DNA of 43,893 nt from Clostridia bacterium (GCA_900767835.1 CAAGAO010000022.1:1-43893), one strand, 5' to 3'; numbered from the stretch's first letter, positions 22,681 to 30,449 are shown. Numbers and translations are program-made. Notes: generated by a model from the sequence alone, not told the origin.

Positions 22681-23949
22681 CTACTCGCTATATTCAAAGG
22701 TAATATCTTTTATTATAACAGTGTCGCCATCTTGCATTCCTGCTTCTTTTAGTTTGTCTATTATTCCGTATTTTTTTAGTGAGTTTTGGAAGTATGCGTT
22801 ACTGCCTTCATCGGAAAGCACGACACCACGAATTAGGTTATCTATAAAACCACCAATAACTTCAAACACTCCATCTTCACGTTTTACCACATTTAGAGAT
22901 GTTTTATCTTTGACATCAAAATCATGTAGTTCAATCTCTTGTGCCGGCTTTTTAGGTGTTTTTGATAGCACTTCGGTAATTTTGTCCAAAAGTTCTTCAA
23001 CGCCTTTGTGCATTATTGATGATAGCAAAATAGGTTTTTGTCCTGTTGCTTGTTCAAATTTTTGTAAGTTTTCTTTTAATGTACTTTCATCTAATAAGTC
23101 TATTTTTGTTGCGACAACAATTTGTGGCACAACAGACAATTCTTCACTATAATTTTTTAGTTCTTTATTTATTTGTTCGTAGTCGGATATTGCACTTCTA
23201 CCTTCGCTTTCAGAGATGTCAACCATATGCACAATAACCCTAACACGTTCAACGTGACGTAAGAAATAATGTCCTAGTCCCGCACCTTCACTTGCACCTT
23301 CAATTAAACCAGGAATGTCAGCCACAACAAAACTTGTATTATTGTGAGCAACCATTCCTAAATTTGGATATAAGGTAGTAAATGGATAATTTGCAATTTT
23401 TGGATTAGCATTGCTTATTACCGATAAAAGTGTACTTTTGCCTACATTAGGGAAACCAACCAAGCCGACATCTGCTATTGTTTTTAACTCCAAAATAACC
23501 TTTTTAACCGGAGTTTTTTCGCCTGTTTGCGAGAAGTGTGGAGATTGTCTTGTTGGTGATTTGAAAAAGTTATTTCCTCTACCACCAAGTCCGCCTTTTA
23601 ATGCAACAAACTTTTGTCCGTTTTCCATAAGGTCGGCAATAACAAGTCCGGTTTCTTCATCTTTAATGACTGTTCCGCAAGGCACTTCTATTATGACATC
23701 TTTGCCATCGTGTCCGCGTTTTAGTTGTTTTTCACCTGGGTTGCCATCGGTTGCGGTAAATTTCTTTTTAAAAGTAAAGCCATATAATGTGTTTAACCCT
23801 TCATTTGCGACAAAGACAACATCGCCACCTTTTCCACCATCACCACCATCTGGTCCGCCATTCATTACAAGTTTGCTCCTAAAAAATGATGTATGACCAT
23901 TGCCACCATCTCCCGCTTTTATTGTTATTATTACTCTATCTAAAAACAT
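22681..23949 (-). CDS. obg: GTPase Obg (CgtA)
   Basis: Obg is an essential GTPase that binds the large ribosomal subunit and links ribosome assembly to stress responses. The 422 residues comprise the glycine-rich Obg fold (1-158; GGPDGGDGGKGGDVVFVA), the G domain with G1 GFPNVGKST (165-173), the switch region NYPFTTLYPNLG, G3 DIPG (211-214) and G4 ATKID, and a C-terminal OCT domain (about 345-420). ATG follows AGGAGA. A strong extended -10 promoter lies at 24006-24034. Confidence 0.97.
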   Translation of the reverse strand: MFLDRVIITIKAGDGGNGHTSFFRSKLVMNGGPDGGDGGKGGDVVFVANEGLNTLYGFTFKKKFTATDGNPGEKQLKRGHDGKDVIIEVPCGTVIKDEETGLVIADLMENGQKFVALKGGLGGRGNNFFKSPTRQSPHFSQTGEKTPVKKVILELKTIADVGLVGFPNVGKSTLLSVISNANPKIANYPFTTLYPNLGMVAHNNTSFVVADIPGLIEGASEGAGLGHYFLRHVERVRVIVHMVDISESEGRSAISDYEQINKELKNYSEELSVVPQIVVATKIDLLDESTLKENLQKFEQATGQKPILLSSIMHKGVEELLDKITEVLSKTPKKPAQEIELHDFDVKDKTSLNVVKREDGVFEVIGGFIDNLIRGVVLSDEGSNAYFQNSLKKYGIIDKLKEAGMQDGDTVIIKDITFEYSE

Positions 23950-24005
23950 ATTTTCTCCTATATAAACTGTTATGTTTCTCTTTTATTTTACACATTTTGC
24001 TAGAA

Positions 24006-24034
24006 ATTTTAACACATTTTATTAACTTTTACAA
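24006..24034 (-). promoter_or_regulatory. Promoter of obg
   Basis: Read leftwards, TTGTAA (24029-24034), 17 bases, then TAAAAT (24006-24011), preceded by TGT (extended -10). Confidence 0.7.
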
Positions 24035-24134
24035 GTCTATTTATTGTTTCTATAAAAATTGATTTACAACATTAATTTTTTGTAATTTTTACAAATTACT
24101 TTTGGTTATTGCTCTAAGGTTTGATTTTCTATCA

Positions 24135-24222
24135 CACAGCGGAAGTGTTTGCCTTATGGCAAACAAAATTGTTTCACAATTTTAAAAATTTTGATTGAAA
24201 GCAAAATTTTACTTCCGCTGTG
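24135..24222. repeat. Perfect three-hairpin element enclosed by a 12-bp stem
   Basis: The outer stem is CACAGCGGAAGT (24135-24146) with ACTTCCGCTGTG (24211-24222), perfect over 12 pairs. Inside, with almost no unpaired bases between, are GTTTGCC-ttat-GGCAAAC (24147-24164), AAAATTGT-ttc-ACAATTTT (24165-24183) and AAAATTTTG with CAAAATTTT (24185-24193 with 24202-24210). The right arm encodes the last codons and part of the stop of nth. This is the cleanest example of the outer-stem-plus-three-hairpins plan also seen at 94-177, 26312-26414 and 43662-43745. Confidence 0.88.
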
Positions 24223-24847
24223 GAGTTTTGCTTTTGTTATAAAATCCGCATTCAGTTTTTAACTTGCAATTATCACAAAGTGGTTTTTGTGCTTTACAAT
24301 AATATCTACCAAATAAAACCATTCTATAATGCAAATCATCTAAATTATTTTTAAAACGCTTTACAAGGTCTTTTTCACACACATTAGGATTTTTACTTTT
24401 AGTAAAGCCCAACCTATTACTTACTCTTAAAACATGAGTATCAACCGCTATTACATTTGCTTTGTATGCAACAGCACTAACTACATTTGCAGTCTTGCGA
24501 CCAACACCTGCAAGCGATAACAAGTCATCATAGTTTTCTGGCACTTGTCCATTAAAGTTGTTTACAATACTCTCGCTTGCATCTTTAATATGTTTTGCTT
24601 TATTATGATAAAAACCGCAAGATTTTATTTCTTGCTCTAGTTTTTCTTGTGGCAAACTTACAAACTGCTCTGGGGTATTATACTTTTTAAAAAGTTCTTT
24701 AGTAACCATATTAACTCGCCTATCGGTACACTGAGCAGATAGAATCACCGCAATTAATAATTCAAAAGTGCTATTAAATTTCAATTCGCAATAAGCAGTT
24801 GGAAACAACTCTTTTAAATAACTTATAAATTCTTCATTTTGTATCAC
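24209..24847 (-). CDS. nth: Endonuclease III
   Basis: Nth is a base-excision repair glycosylase with AP-lyase activity on oxidised pyrimidines. The 212 residues contain the helix-hairpin-helix LAGVGRKTANVVSAVAYKA (112-130) with catalytic Lys118, Asp136 in AVDTHVLRVSNRLGF, and the four-cysteine iron-sulfur loop C-x6-C-x2-C-x5-C (Cys184, 191, 194, 200). The final residues TPQRK and the stop codon are encoded by the outer arm of the structured element at 24135-24222, suggesting that the element has replaced the original 3' end. The protein core is intact. Confidence 0.96.
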   Translation of the reverse strand: MIQNEEFISYLKELFPTAYCELKFNSTFELLIAVILSAQCTDRRVNMVTKELFKKYNTPEQFVSLPQEKLEQEIKSCGFYHNKAKHIKDASESIVNNFNGQVPENYDDLLSLAGVGRKTANVVSAVAYKANVIAVDTHVLRVSNRLGFTKSKNPNVCEKDLVKRFKNNLDDLHYRMVLFGRYYCKAQKPLCDNCKLKTECGFYNKSKTPQRK

Positions 24848-24900
24848 AATTTTAGTATATCCAAAAGTATAATTTTATGTCAAATAAAGGCAAGAATTGT

Positions 24901-24929
24901 TTGGTAAATATTTAAAAAATGTATATACT
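24901..24929 (+). promoter_or_regulatory. Promoter of the M18 aminopeptidase gene
   Basis: TTGGTA (24901-24906), 17 bases, then TATACT (24924-24929), 21 bases before the ATG. Confidence 0.6.
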
Positions 24930-24950
24930 AAAATAATAAAGGAGAACAAG

Positions 24951-26312
24951 ATGAATAAAAGTGCTTACGAAAAATATGATGATAAAAAATTAAAAACAGC
25001 CTACGATTTTTGTGAAGGTTATAAAGATTATATAACAAATTCAAAAACCGAACGCGAAGCAATAATACAAACTGTTAAACTTGCTGAAAATGCCGGATAT
25101 AAAAACTTGGCGGATATTATTAAATCGGGCAAAAAATTAAATGTTGGCGATAAAGTTTATGCCATCAATATGGATAAAGCAATGATTTTAGCAATCATAG
25201 GCAAAAATGATATTGAAAATGGATTAAATATTGTCGGCTCGCATATTGATAGTCCAAGACTTGACCTTAAAGCAACCCCACTTTATGAAGACGGCGAACT
25301 ATGTATGCTAGACACTCACTATTATGGCGGGATAAAAAAATATCAATGGACGGCAACTCCACTTGCCTTGCATGGAATAGTTTGCAAGAAAGATGGCACT
25401 AAGGTAAGACTAAACTATGGCGAAAACGATGGCGATGCAGTTGTTGGCATAAGCGACCTTTTGCCACACTTAGACAGAGAAACAAGAAAAGAAGCGGTAA
25501 CCGGCGAGGAATTAAACTTGCTTGTTGGCTCTGTTCCTAATAAAGATGCTAAAAAGGACAAAGTAAAAGCAAACATTGTAAAAATTTTAAAAGAGATGAA
25601 TATTGAAGAAGAAGATTTATTCTCGGCTGAAATTGAAATTGTGCCAGCAGGAAAAGCCCGCGATTTTGGACTTGATAAGTCTATGGTTTTAGGCTATGGA
25701 CAAGATGATAAAGTGTGTGCTTATACATCAATTATGGCAATGCTTAATTTAAAAAAACCAGAAAAAACATGCATTTGCTTGCTTGTTGATAAAGAAGAAA
25801 TTGGCAGTGTTGGTGCTACCGGTATGGAAAGTATGTTCTTTGAAAACACAGTTGCCGATTTAATTTCGCTTACAACAAACTACTCCGATTTAAAACTAAG
25901 ACACGCACTTACAAATAGCAAAATGCTTTCTAGTGATGTGACTGCAGCATATGACCCTAACCGCCCTACACCATTCAATAAAAACACCGATGCATTTTTA
26001 GGTAGAGGCATTGCCTTTTGCAAGTATACCGGTTCTCGCGGTAAAAGTGGTGCATCTGATGCCAACCCAGAATATATTGCAACTTTAAGAAAACTTTTAG
26101 ACGATAACAATATAAGTTATCAAGCCACAGAAATGGGTAAGGTTGAAGCTGGTGGTGGTGGCACTATTGCCTACATTATGGCAAAATACGATATGGATGT
26201 TATTGATGCCGGTGTTCCGGTTTTGTCAATGCACGCCCCATGGGAAATCACTGCAAAAGTGGATATTTATGAAACATATTTGACCTACGATGCTTTCTAT
26301 AAAAATATGTGA
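24951..26312 (+). CDS. M18-family aminopeptidase
   Basis: This 453-residue cytoplasmic dizinc aminopeptidase of the M18 family trims N-terminal residues from peptides. Family signatures are NIVGSHIDSPRLDLK (His99 is a zinc ligand), YGQDDKVCAYTS with the bridging Asp, VDKEEIGSVGATGMES with catalytic Glu, SSDVTAAYDPN and the C-terminal SMHAPWEITAKVDIYETY. Sequence and length fit the bacterial aspartyl or neutral type, but substrate preference cannot be read off. The frame is open upstream, but ATG at 24951 has AAAGGAG at ideal spacing. The last base of the TGA stop is the first base of the structured element at 26312-26414. Confidence 0.93.
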   Translation: MNKSAYEKYDDKKLKTAYDFCEGYKDYITNSKTEREAIIQTVKLAENAGYKNLADIIKSGKKLNVGDKVYAINMDKAMILAIIGKNDIENGLNIVGSHIDSPRLDLKATPLYEDGELCMLDTHYYGGIKKYQWTATPLALHGIVCKKDGTKVRLNYGENDGDAVVGISDLLPHLDRETRKEAVTGEELNLLVGSVPNKDAKKDKVKANIVKILKEMNIEEEDLFSAEIEIVPAGKARDFGLDKSMVLGYGQDDKVCAYTSIMAMLNLKKPEKTCICLLVDKEEIGSVGATGMESMFFENTVADLISLTTNYSDLKLRHALTNSKMLSSDVTAAYDPNRPTPFNKNTDAFLGRGIAFCKYTGSRGKSGASDANPEYIATLRKLLDDNNISYQATEMGKVEAGGGGTIAYIMAKYDMDVIDAGVPVLSMHAPWEITAKVDIYETYLTYDAFYKNM

Positions 26313-26414
26313 TTTGCAAACAACAAGAGTTATTAAACACTAAAAGTATTGCAAAAAACTTTTATTCTTTTGTGGCTACTACCACTAATTTCACTTAGTA
26401 AATTACTTGCAAAT
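26312..26414. repeat. Three-hairpin element directly after the M18 peptidase gene
   Basis: ATTTGCAA (26312-26319) pairs with TTGCAAAT (26407-26414) and encloses AAAAGT with ACTTTT (26342-26363), GTGG-ctacta-CCAC (26372-26385) and TAATTT with AAATTA (26386-26405). Inner stems are short (4-6 bases), so this case alone is weaker than 24135-24222, but the plan is the same. The remaining gene-free sequence to 26651 is AT-rich apart from the terminator at 26457-26490. Confidence 0.5.
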
Positions 26415-26456
26415 TATTGCTAAATATTTAAACAAAAAGTATAATAATTTAATCAT

Positions 26457-26490
26457 AAAAAATATCACAAACTACTGTGATATTTTTTGT
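26457..26490 (+). terminator. Terminator, usable in both directions
   Basis: AAAAAATATCACA and TGTGATATTTTTT form a 13-base-pair stem with a six-base loop. It lies between the convergent M18 peptidase gene and acpS, and T-rich ends occur on both strands. Confidence 0.75.
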
Positions 26491-26651
26491 AATAATTATT
26501 ATATTTTTTTGTTGTAATAAATATTTTTTAATAAAAATTTAATTTTTAAATTAATAATAAAAGATAAATATATTTTAATTTTTATTGTCATATTTTGTCA
26601 TATAAGACCCTGTAAAACATTTATAATAAAGGAATTATAAATAATTAACAT

Positions 26652-27005
26652 TTAATTAATTAAACAAATTGCTGTTGCATAATTATCTGTTTGAGAAATT
26701 GAAATATCAATATTTTTATAATTATTTTTTATAAATATTTCTTGTGCTTTATTATATAATTTTACATATGGTTTTCCGTTTTTATTATGATATATTTCTA
26801 TATCTAAAAAAGACATTTTTTTGCAATCTTCCAAGGCTTTCATCACCGCTTCTTTCACACAAAAAAATCCTGTTAGATGGCTTGCGATGTTTTTATATTG
26901 CTTTACATATTCTAACTCTTGATTTGTAAAAACTCTATTTAAAAAGTTTTCTTTTTTTAATGCTTTTTCAATTCTTTCAACTTCTAAAATATCTATTCCT
27001 AACAT
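26652..27005 (-). CDS. acpS: Holo-[acyl-carrier-protein] synthase
   Basis: AcpS moves the 4'-phosphopantetheine arm from CoA to acyl carrier protein for fatty acid synthesis. The 117-residue protein begins MLGIDILEVERIEKAL, with Asp5 as magnesium ligand, and has GFFCVKEAVMKAL with Glu52 as second ligand, then NKNGKPYVKL and SISQTDNYATAICLI. Length matches the family. It is the third gene of the leftward group yigZ-recX-acpS, 60 bases past recX, with AGGAG before the ATG. Confidence 0.94.
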   Translation of the reverse strand: MLGIDILEVERIEKALKKENFLNRVFTNQELEYVKQYKNIASHLTGFFCVKEAVMKALEDCKKMSFLDIEIYHNKNGKPYVKLYNKAQEIFIKNNYKNIDISISQTDNYATAICLIN

Positions 27006-27065
27006 AAATACTCCTGTAAAATAGCGAACAAAACATTCTTATACTTGTTCACTTTAATGTAATAA

Positions 27066-27680
27066 TTAATCATCATCTGTTGCGTTAGCAACAACATTGA
27101 TTGTGTGTTTTATGGTTTCGTATTCGTAACCGCGAGAGAGAAGAAATCTATATAGTTTTTCTTTGTCTTTTTGTTCTAGTGGTAGTGTTTTACCTTTTAA
27201 CCATTTTTGACAAACTTCTCGGCAAGAATCATCATCATTGTTTAACTCTAAATTGTCAACGACCTCACTTTTTACGCCTTTTATATATAGTTGTTGTTTG
27301 ATGTATTTTTTACCTTTGTTTTTGCCGGCAATTTCTGCAAATGTTTTGGCATAATATTCATCATTCAAATAGCCATATTCTTTTAGTTTTTCAAGTGCTT
27401 CTTTTGTGACATCGTATGAATATCCCTTTGTCAAAAGATAGTCTTTCATTTGTTTTTCTGTTTTTAGTCTTGAAGATATGTATGATAGTGCTTTTGAAAA
27501 ACAAGTTAAGCGGTCACTTTCATCTTTTATTTGTACAAACTCTTGCTCATCTAACTCTTTGCCTTCTTTTAAATGATGTTTATATATTGTTTCAAGTTGT
27601 AAAGTGCCTTTTTTTTCGCCATCAACTTCAATATAATACTCTTCCGATTTACCTTTTTGTTTTAATAATGTTATTTGCAT
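27066..27680 (-). CDS. recX: Regulatory protein RecX
   Basis: RecX binds and modulates RecA filaments. The 204-residue protein has the three-helix repeats of the family, with the signature ALSYISSRLKTEKQMKDYL followed by GYSYDVTKEALEKLKEYGYL and DEYYAKTFAEI, and a third, weaker repeat near the C terminus (GYEYETIKHTINV). Its start overlaps the end of yigZ by ten bases, so the pair is co-translated. recA itself is not in the window. Confidence 0.9.
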   Translation of the reverse strand: MQITLLKQKGKSEEYYIEVDGEKKGTLQLETIYKHHLKEGKELDEQEFVQIKDESDRLTCFSKALSYISSRLKTEKQMKDYLLTKGYSYDVTKEALEKLKEYGYLNDEYYAKTFAEIAGKNKGKKYIKQQLYIKGVKSEVVDNLELNNDDDSCREVCQKWLKGKTLPLEQKDKEKLYRFLLSRGYEYETIKHTINVVANATDDD

Positions 27681-28024
27681 AAAAACTCCTCTACTGCCCC
27701 ACTTGCACTTTTTGAATAGGCTCTAACAAGTCCGCCAGCACCAAGTTTAACTCCGCCAAAATATCTTACAACCACAACCAAAATATCACTTAGCCCTTTT
27801 TTATCTATAACATTATATATAGGTTTGCCCGCGGTTCCGCCAGGTTCGCCATCATCGCACATTTTGACTACTTGCGGATTTTTTAGGTTATACGCATAAC
27901 AAATATGTGTGCATTTTTTATGTTCTTTTTTTAGACTAGCAATTATATTTTCAACATCTTGAATGTTTTTTACACTAAAGGCGTAACCATAGAATTTGCT
28001 CTTTTTTTCTATCAATTCATACAT
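27671..28024 (-). CDS. YigZ / IMPACT-family protein
   Basis: This protein of 117 residues corresponds to the N-terminal UPF0029 (IMPACT) domain of YigZ; the C-terminal domain of longer members is absent. Signatures are CDDGEPGGTAGKPI and VVVVRYFGGVKLGAGGLVRA. Mammalian IMPACT modulates GCN2; the bacterial function is unresolved. The ATG at 28024, giving MYELIEKKSKFYG, matches the family start better than an upstream in-frame codon at 28060, though no strong Shine-Dalgarno sequence is visible. It overlaps recX by ten bases. Confidence 0.9.
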   Translation of the reverse strand: MYELIEKKSKFYGYAFSVKNIQDVENIIASLKKEHKKCTHICYAYNLKNPQVVKMCDDGEPGGTAGKPIYNVIDKKGLSDILVVVVRYFGGVKLGAGGLVRAYSKSASGAVEEFLCK

Positions 28025-28110
28025 AATTATTAGTTTAGCAAGGCAAAATAATATTGTCAAATAATGCTAAAATATTTAAACAACAAATATTCTAATTGTA
28101 AAAAAAATAA

Positions 28111-28314
28111 TCACACATCAAAAAAATCTTTTGGTTTGCCTAAATGTTTGTAAATTTTGATAAAATGCTTAATGTATATGTTTTTATTACTAATTATACT
28201 TTCAAAAATATAAAGAGGTATTTTTTGTTCTAAACAAAAATCCTCTTTTGTTGTATTGTTTTGTTTTAAATAATTAAAAATGTATTCATTCTTATAAAGT
28301 TTTTTTATAATCAT
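28111..28314 (-). CDS. Very small HTH-like protein, divergent from the XRE regulator
   Basis: This 67-residue protein starts MIIKKLYKNEYIFNYLK. Its segment TKEDFCLEQKIPLYIFESI, followed by FIKIYKHLGKPKDFF, is spaced like the helices of a Cro/CI (XRE) helix-turn-helix domain, so it may be a minimal, diverged DNA-binding protein. The frame is open upstream into the XRE gene, but ATG at 28314 lies seven bases after the -10 box of a near-consensus promoter and has no Shine-Dalgarno sequence, implying a leaderless message. The family assignment is inference. It could instead be an antitoxin-like partner of the XRE gene. Confidence 0.65.
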   Translation of the reverse strand: MIIKKLYKNEYIFNYLKQNNTTKEDFCLEQKIPLYIFESIISNKNIYIKHFIKIYKHLGKPKDFFDV

Positions 28315-28321
28315 ACCAATT

Positions 28322-28350
28322 ATAATAGTATGCAATTTGCATACTGTCAA
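28322..28350 (-). promoter_or_regulatory. Promoter of the 67-residue gene, spanning an operator
   Basis: Read leftwards, TTGACA (28345-28350), 17 bases, then TATTAT (28322-28327). The 19-base palindrome at 28327-28345 covers exactly the spacer, so a bound repressor would block polymerase. Confidence 0.75.
28327..28345. promoter_or_regulatory. 19-base palindromic operator
   Basis: AGTATGCAATTTGCATACT is a perfect palindrome of nine-base arms around one central base. It lies between two divergent small regulator-like genes and inside a promoter spacer, as expected of an XRE-type binding site. Confidence 0.8.
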
Positions 28351-28355
28351 GCATT

Positions 28356-28376
28356 TTGTACACATTTTGTGTATAA
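28356..28376. promoter_or_regulatory. Second inverted repeat before the XRE gene
   Basis: TTGTACACA and TGTGTATAA are inverted around TTT, with one mismatch. It ends nine bases before the XRE start and overlaps its likely -10 box TATAAA (28372-28377). The sequence differs from the first palindrome, so it may bind a different protein. Confidence 0.6.
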
Positions 28377-28384
28377 ATATAAAT

Positions 28385-28579
28385 ATGAATGAAAAATTAA
28401 GAGAATTAAGGCTGGAAAAAGGTGTTACGCAAAAAGAAGTGGCAAATGCTTTAAACATATCAAAAAGTGCCTATGCAAATTATGAACAAGGTGTACGAGA
28501 ACCATCTTACTTGGTTTTAATAAATATATGCAAATATTTTAAGGTGTCTGCCGACTACTTGCTTGGACTTGAAGATTAA
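28385..28579 (+). CDS. XRE-family transcriptional regulator (HTH only)
   Basis: This 64-residue protein consists only of a Cro/CI helix-turn-helix domain: MNEKLRELRLEKGVTQKEVA, then NISKSAYANYEQGVREPSY, then LINICKYFKVSADYLLGLED. Such minimal proteins usually act as dimeric repressors or antitoxins. It is divergent from the 67-residue gene, with two palindromic sites between. The ATG lacks a Shine-Dalgarno sequence and lies seven bases after TATAAA, so the message may be leaderless. Autoregulation and control of the divergent gene are inferred from the layout. Confidence 0.92.
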   Translation: MNEKLRELRLEKGVTQKEVANALNISKSAYANYEQGVREPSYLVLINICKYFKVSADYLLGLED

Positions 28580-28622
28580 AAGGCTTTAATTTTTACCTTG
28601 GTAATTTTTAATGCCTTTTTTT
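28579..28622 (+). terminator. Terminator of the XRE gene
   Basis: AAAGGC (28579-28584) pairs with GCCTTT (28613-28618), with an inner TTACC-tt-GGTAA stem, followed by T residues. It starts at the last base of the stop codon. AATGCCTTTTT is duplicated just after. Confidence 0.8.
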
Positions 28623-28690
28623 AATGCCTTTTTGTTTGTTAAAGACTTGATTTTCTTCCTATTTCGATAAAATTATTATTGTATTGTTTA

Positions 28691-28723
28691 TTATCATTTT
28701 GAAATTTTAAAAGAAAATGATAA
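28691..28723. promoter_or_regulatory. Inverted repeat upstream of the scaffold-like gene
   Basis: TTATCATTTT (28691-28700) and AAAATGATAA (28714-28723) are perfect ten-base inverted arms with a 13-base spacer, 25 bases before the ATG. It could be an operator or a leader hairpin. It does not clearly match a standard Fur box. Confidence 0.45.
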
Positions 28724-28747
28724 ACTTAATTTTGTTAAGGAGAATAT

Positions 28748-29425
28748 ATGGAAGAAAACAAATGTGTTGTAAATTGCTTAAAATCTCGTGGAGCCTCTCC
28801 TATTCCAGAAGAAGCTAAATGGGTTCAAGCAAAAGACATTTTACAAATTAGCGGATTTAGTCATGGTTGTGGCAAATGCGCTCCACAACAAGGAACTTGC
28901 AAACTAACTTTAAATGTTAAAGATGGTATTATTAAAGAAGCCTTGGTTGAAACAATCGGTTGCACTGGTATGACTCACTCTGCAGGTATGGCGGTTGAAA
29001 TTTTAATCGGAAGAACAATCTTGGAAGCATTAAACACTGACCTTGTTTGTGATGCTATTAATGATGCTATGAAACAAGTATTTTTACAACTTGTTTACGG
29101 AAGAAGTCAATCTGCTTTTTCTGAAGGCGGTTTAAATGTTGGCGCTGGGCTTGAAGATTTGGGCAAAAACTGGATGAGTGCTGTTGGTACAGTTTATGCT
29201 AATGATAAAATTGGTCCTAGATATTTGAATCTTGCCGAAGGATATATTACAAAACTTGCTTTGGATAAAAATAATGAAATTATAGGTTATGAATATTTAA
29301 ATATTGGCGGACTTGTTAAAGAGTTAGAAAAAGGGACCTCTTATGAAGACGCAAGAGCAAAAAATTGCAAAACTTACGGTAGATATGCCGAAGGTGTAAA
29401 ATTTATGGACCCAAGGAGCAAGTAA
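28748..29425 (+). CDS. Iron-sulfur scaffold-like (NifU-N-related) protein
   Basis: This 225-residue protein is of the type usually annotated as an iron-sulfur cluster assembly scaffold and found next to GGGtGRT proteins in Clostridia. Cysteines cluster as HGCGKCAPQQGTC (Cys41, Cys44, Cys51), with Cys72 in ETIGCTGMTHSAGMAVEIL. The second half includes ALDKNNEIIGYEYLNIGGL. ATG follows AAGGAGA at ideal spacing. It is one base from the next gene, so the two are surely co-expressed and probably act together. Its real substrate or cluster is not established. Confidence 0.85.
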   Translation: MEENKCVVNCLKSRGASPIPEEAKWVQAKDILQISGFSHGCGKCAPQQGTCKLTLNVKDGIIKEALVETIGCTGMTHSAGMAVEILIGRTILEALNTDLVCDAINDAMKQVFLQLVYGRSQSAFSEGGLNVGAGLEDLGKNWMSAVGTVYANDKIGPRYLNLAEGYITKLALDKNNEIIGYEYLNIGGLVKELEKGTSYEDARAKNCKTYGRYAEGVKFMDPRSK

Positions 29426-29426
29426 T

Positions 29427-30407
29427 ATGGAAGGTAATTTTGTTAAAGAAACTTTAACCAAATATGGTTTTAAAGATGTAAATGAAGTAAAAGAATACTG
29501 TCTTAAACGCGGTGTGAATGTTGAAGAAATTGTAAAAGGAGTTCAACCTATTGCCTTTGAAGATGCCGTTAGTGCTTATGAATTAGGTTCAGCCATTGCT
29601 CTTAAAAGTGGGAACCCTAACGCAGAAGAAACTGCAAAAATGATTGGCGAAGGTTTACAAGCATATTGTCGTTTTGGCTCGGTTGCTGATGAGCGTCAAA
29701 TTGGTATAGGTCATGGAAATTTAGCAAGTATGCTACTTTCTGAAGAAACAAAATGTTTTTGCTTTTTGGCTGGTCATGAAAGTTTTGCCGCTGCTGAGGG
29801 TGCTATGGGAATTGCCCGCACGGCAAATAAAGTTCGCAAAACTCCACTTAAAGTAATTTTAAATGGTCTTGGCAAAGATGCCGCATATATTATTGCAAGA
29901 ATTAACGGTTTTACTTATGTTGATACCACTTATGACCACTACACTCACAAACTAATAATAAATGGTGAAAAATGTTTTGGCTCGGGCGAAAGAGCGGGCG
30001 TTAAAGTTTATGGTGCTTATGATGTACCAGAAGGTGTGGAAATTATGAAATATGAAAAAGTTGATGTTTCAATAACCGGTAACTCTACTAACCCAGTCCG
30101 TTTCCAACATCCTGTTGCTGGCACTTACAAAAAATGGTGCTATGATAATGGCAAAAAATATTTCAGTGTTGCTTCTGGTGGTGGCACAGGTAGAACACTT
30201 CACCCAGACAATATGGCTGCCGGGCCTGCATCTTATGGCTTAACCGACACAATGGGAAGAATGCATTGTGACGCACAATTTGCTGGTTCTTCATCTGTTC
30301 CTGCACATGTTGAAATGATGGGCTTTATTGGAATGGGTAACAACCCTATTGTTGGAGCAACCGTTGCCCTATCCGTTGCAACCGCTCTTGCTAATAAAAA
30401 TAAATAA
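29427..30407 (+). CDS. GGGtGRT protein
   Basis: This 326-residue protein carries the name-giving motif GGGTGRT (251-257), followed by LHPDNMAAGPASYGLTDTMG and a C-terminal glycine- and alanine-rich segment (GMGNNPIVGATVALSVATAL). Another conserved-looking stretch is SVADERQIGIGHGNLASMLL. The family is widespread in anaerobic Firmicutes, and its function is unknown. The spacing of one base to the scaffold-like gene, with AAGGAGC in that gene's last codons as ribosome binding site, supports a two-protein module. Confidence 0.92.
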   Translation: MEGNFVKETLTKYGFKDVNEVKEYCLKRGVNVEEIVKGVQPIAFEDAVSAYELGSAIALKSGNPNAEETAKMIGEGLQAYCRFGSVADERQIGIGHGNLASMLLSEETKCFCFLAGHESFAAAEGAMGIARTANKVRKTPLKVILNGLGKDAAYIIARINGFTYVDTTYDHYTHKLIINGEKCFGSGERAGVKVYGAYDVPEGVEIMKYEKVDVSITGNSTNPVRFQHPVAGTYKKWCYDNGKKYFSVASGGGTGRTLHPDNMAAGPASYGLTDTMGRMHCDAQFAGSSSVPAHVEMMGFIGMGNNPIVGATVALSVATALANKNK

Positions 30408-30449
30408 TGAATATATAAACAAAAAAAGACCAAAGATAGGTCTATTCAG

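Noticed and set aside
28315..28458. 115-residue version of the small HTH-like protein
   Set aside because: The extra N terminus is antisense to the XRE coding sequence and upstream of the clear promoter at 28322-28350.
28691..28723. Fur box
   Set aside because: The arms TTATCATTTT/AAAATGATAA are separated by 13 bases and do not form the overlapping GATAAT hexamers of a Fur site.
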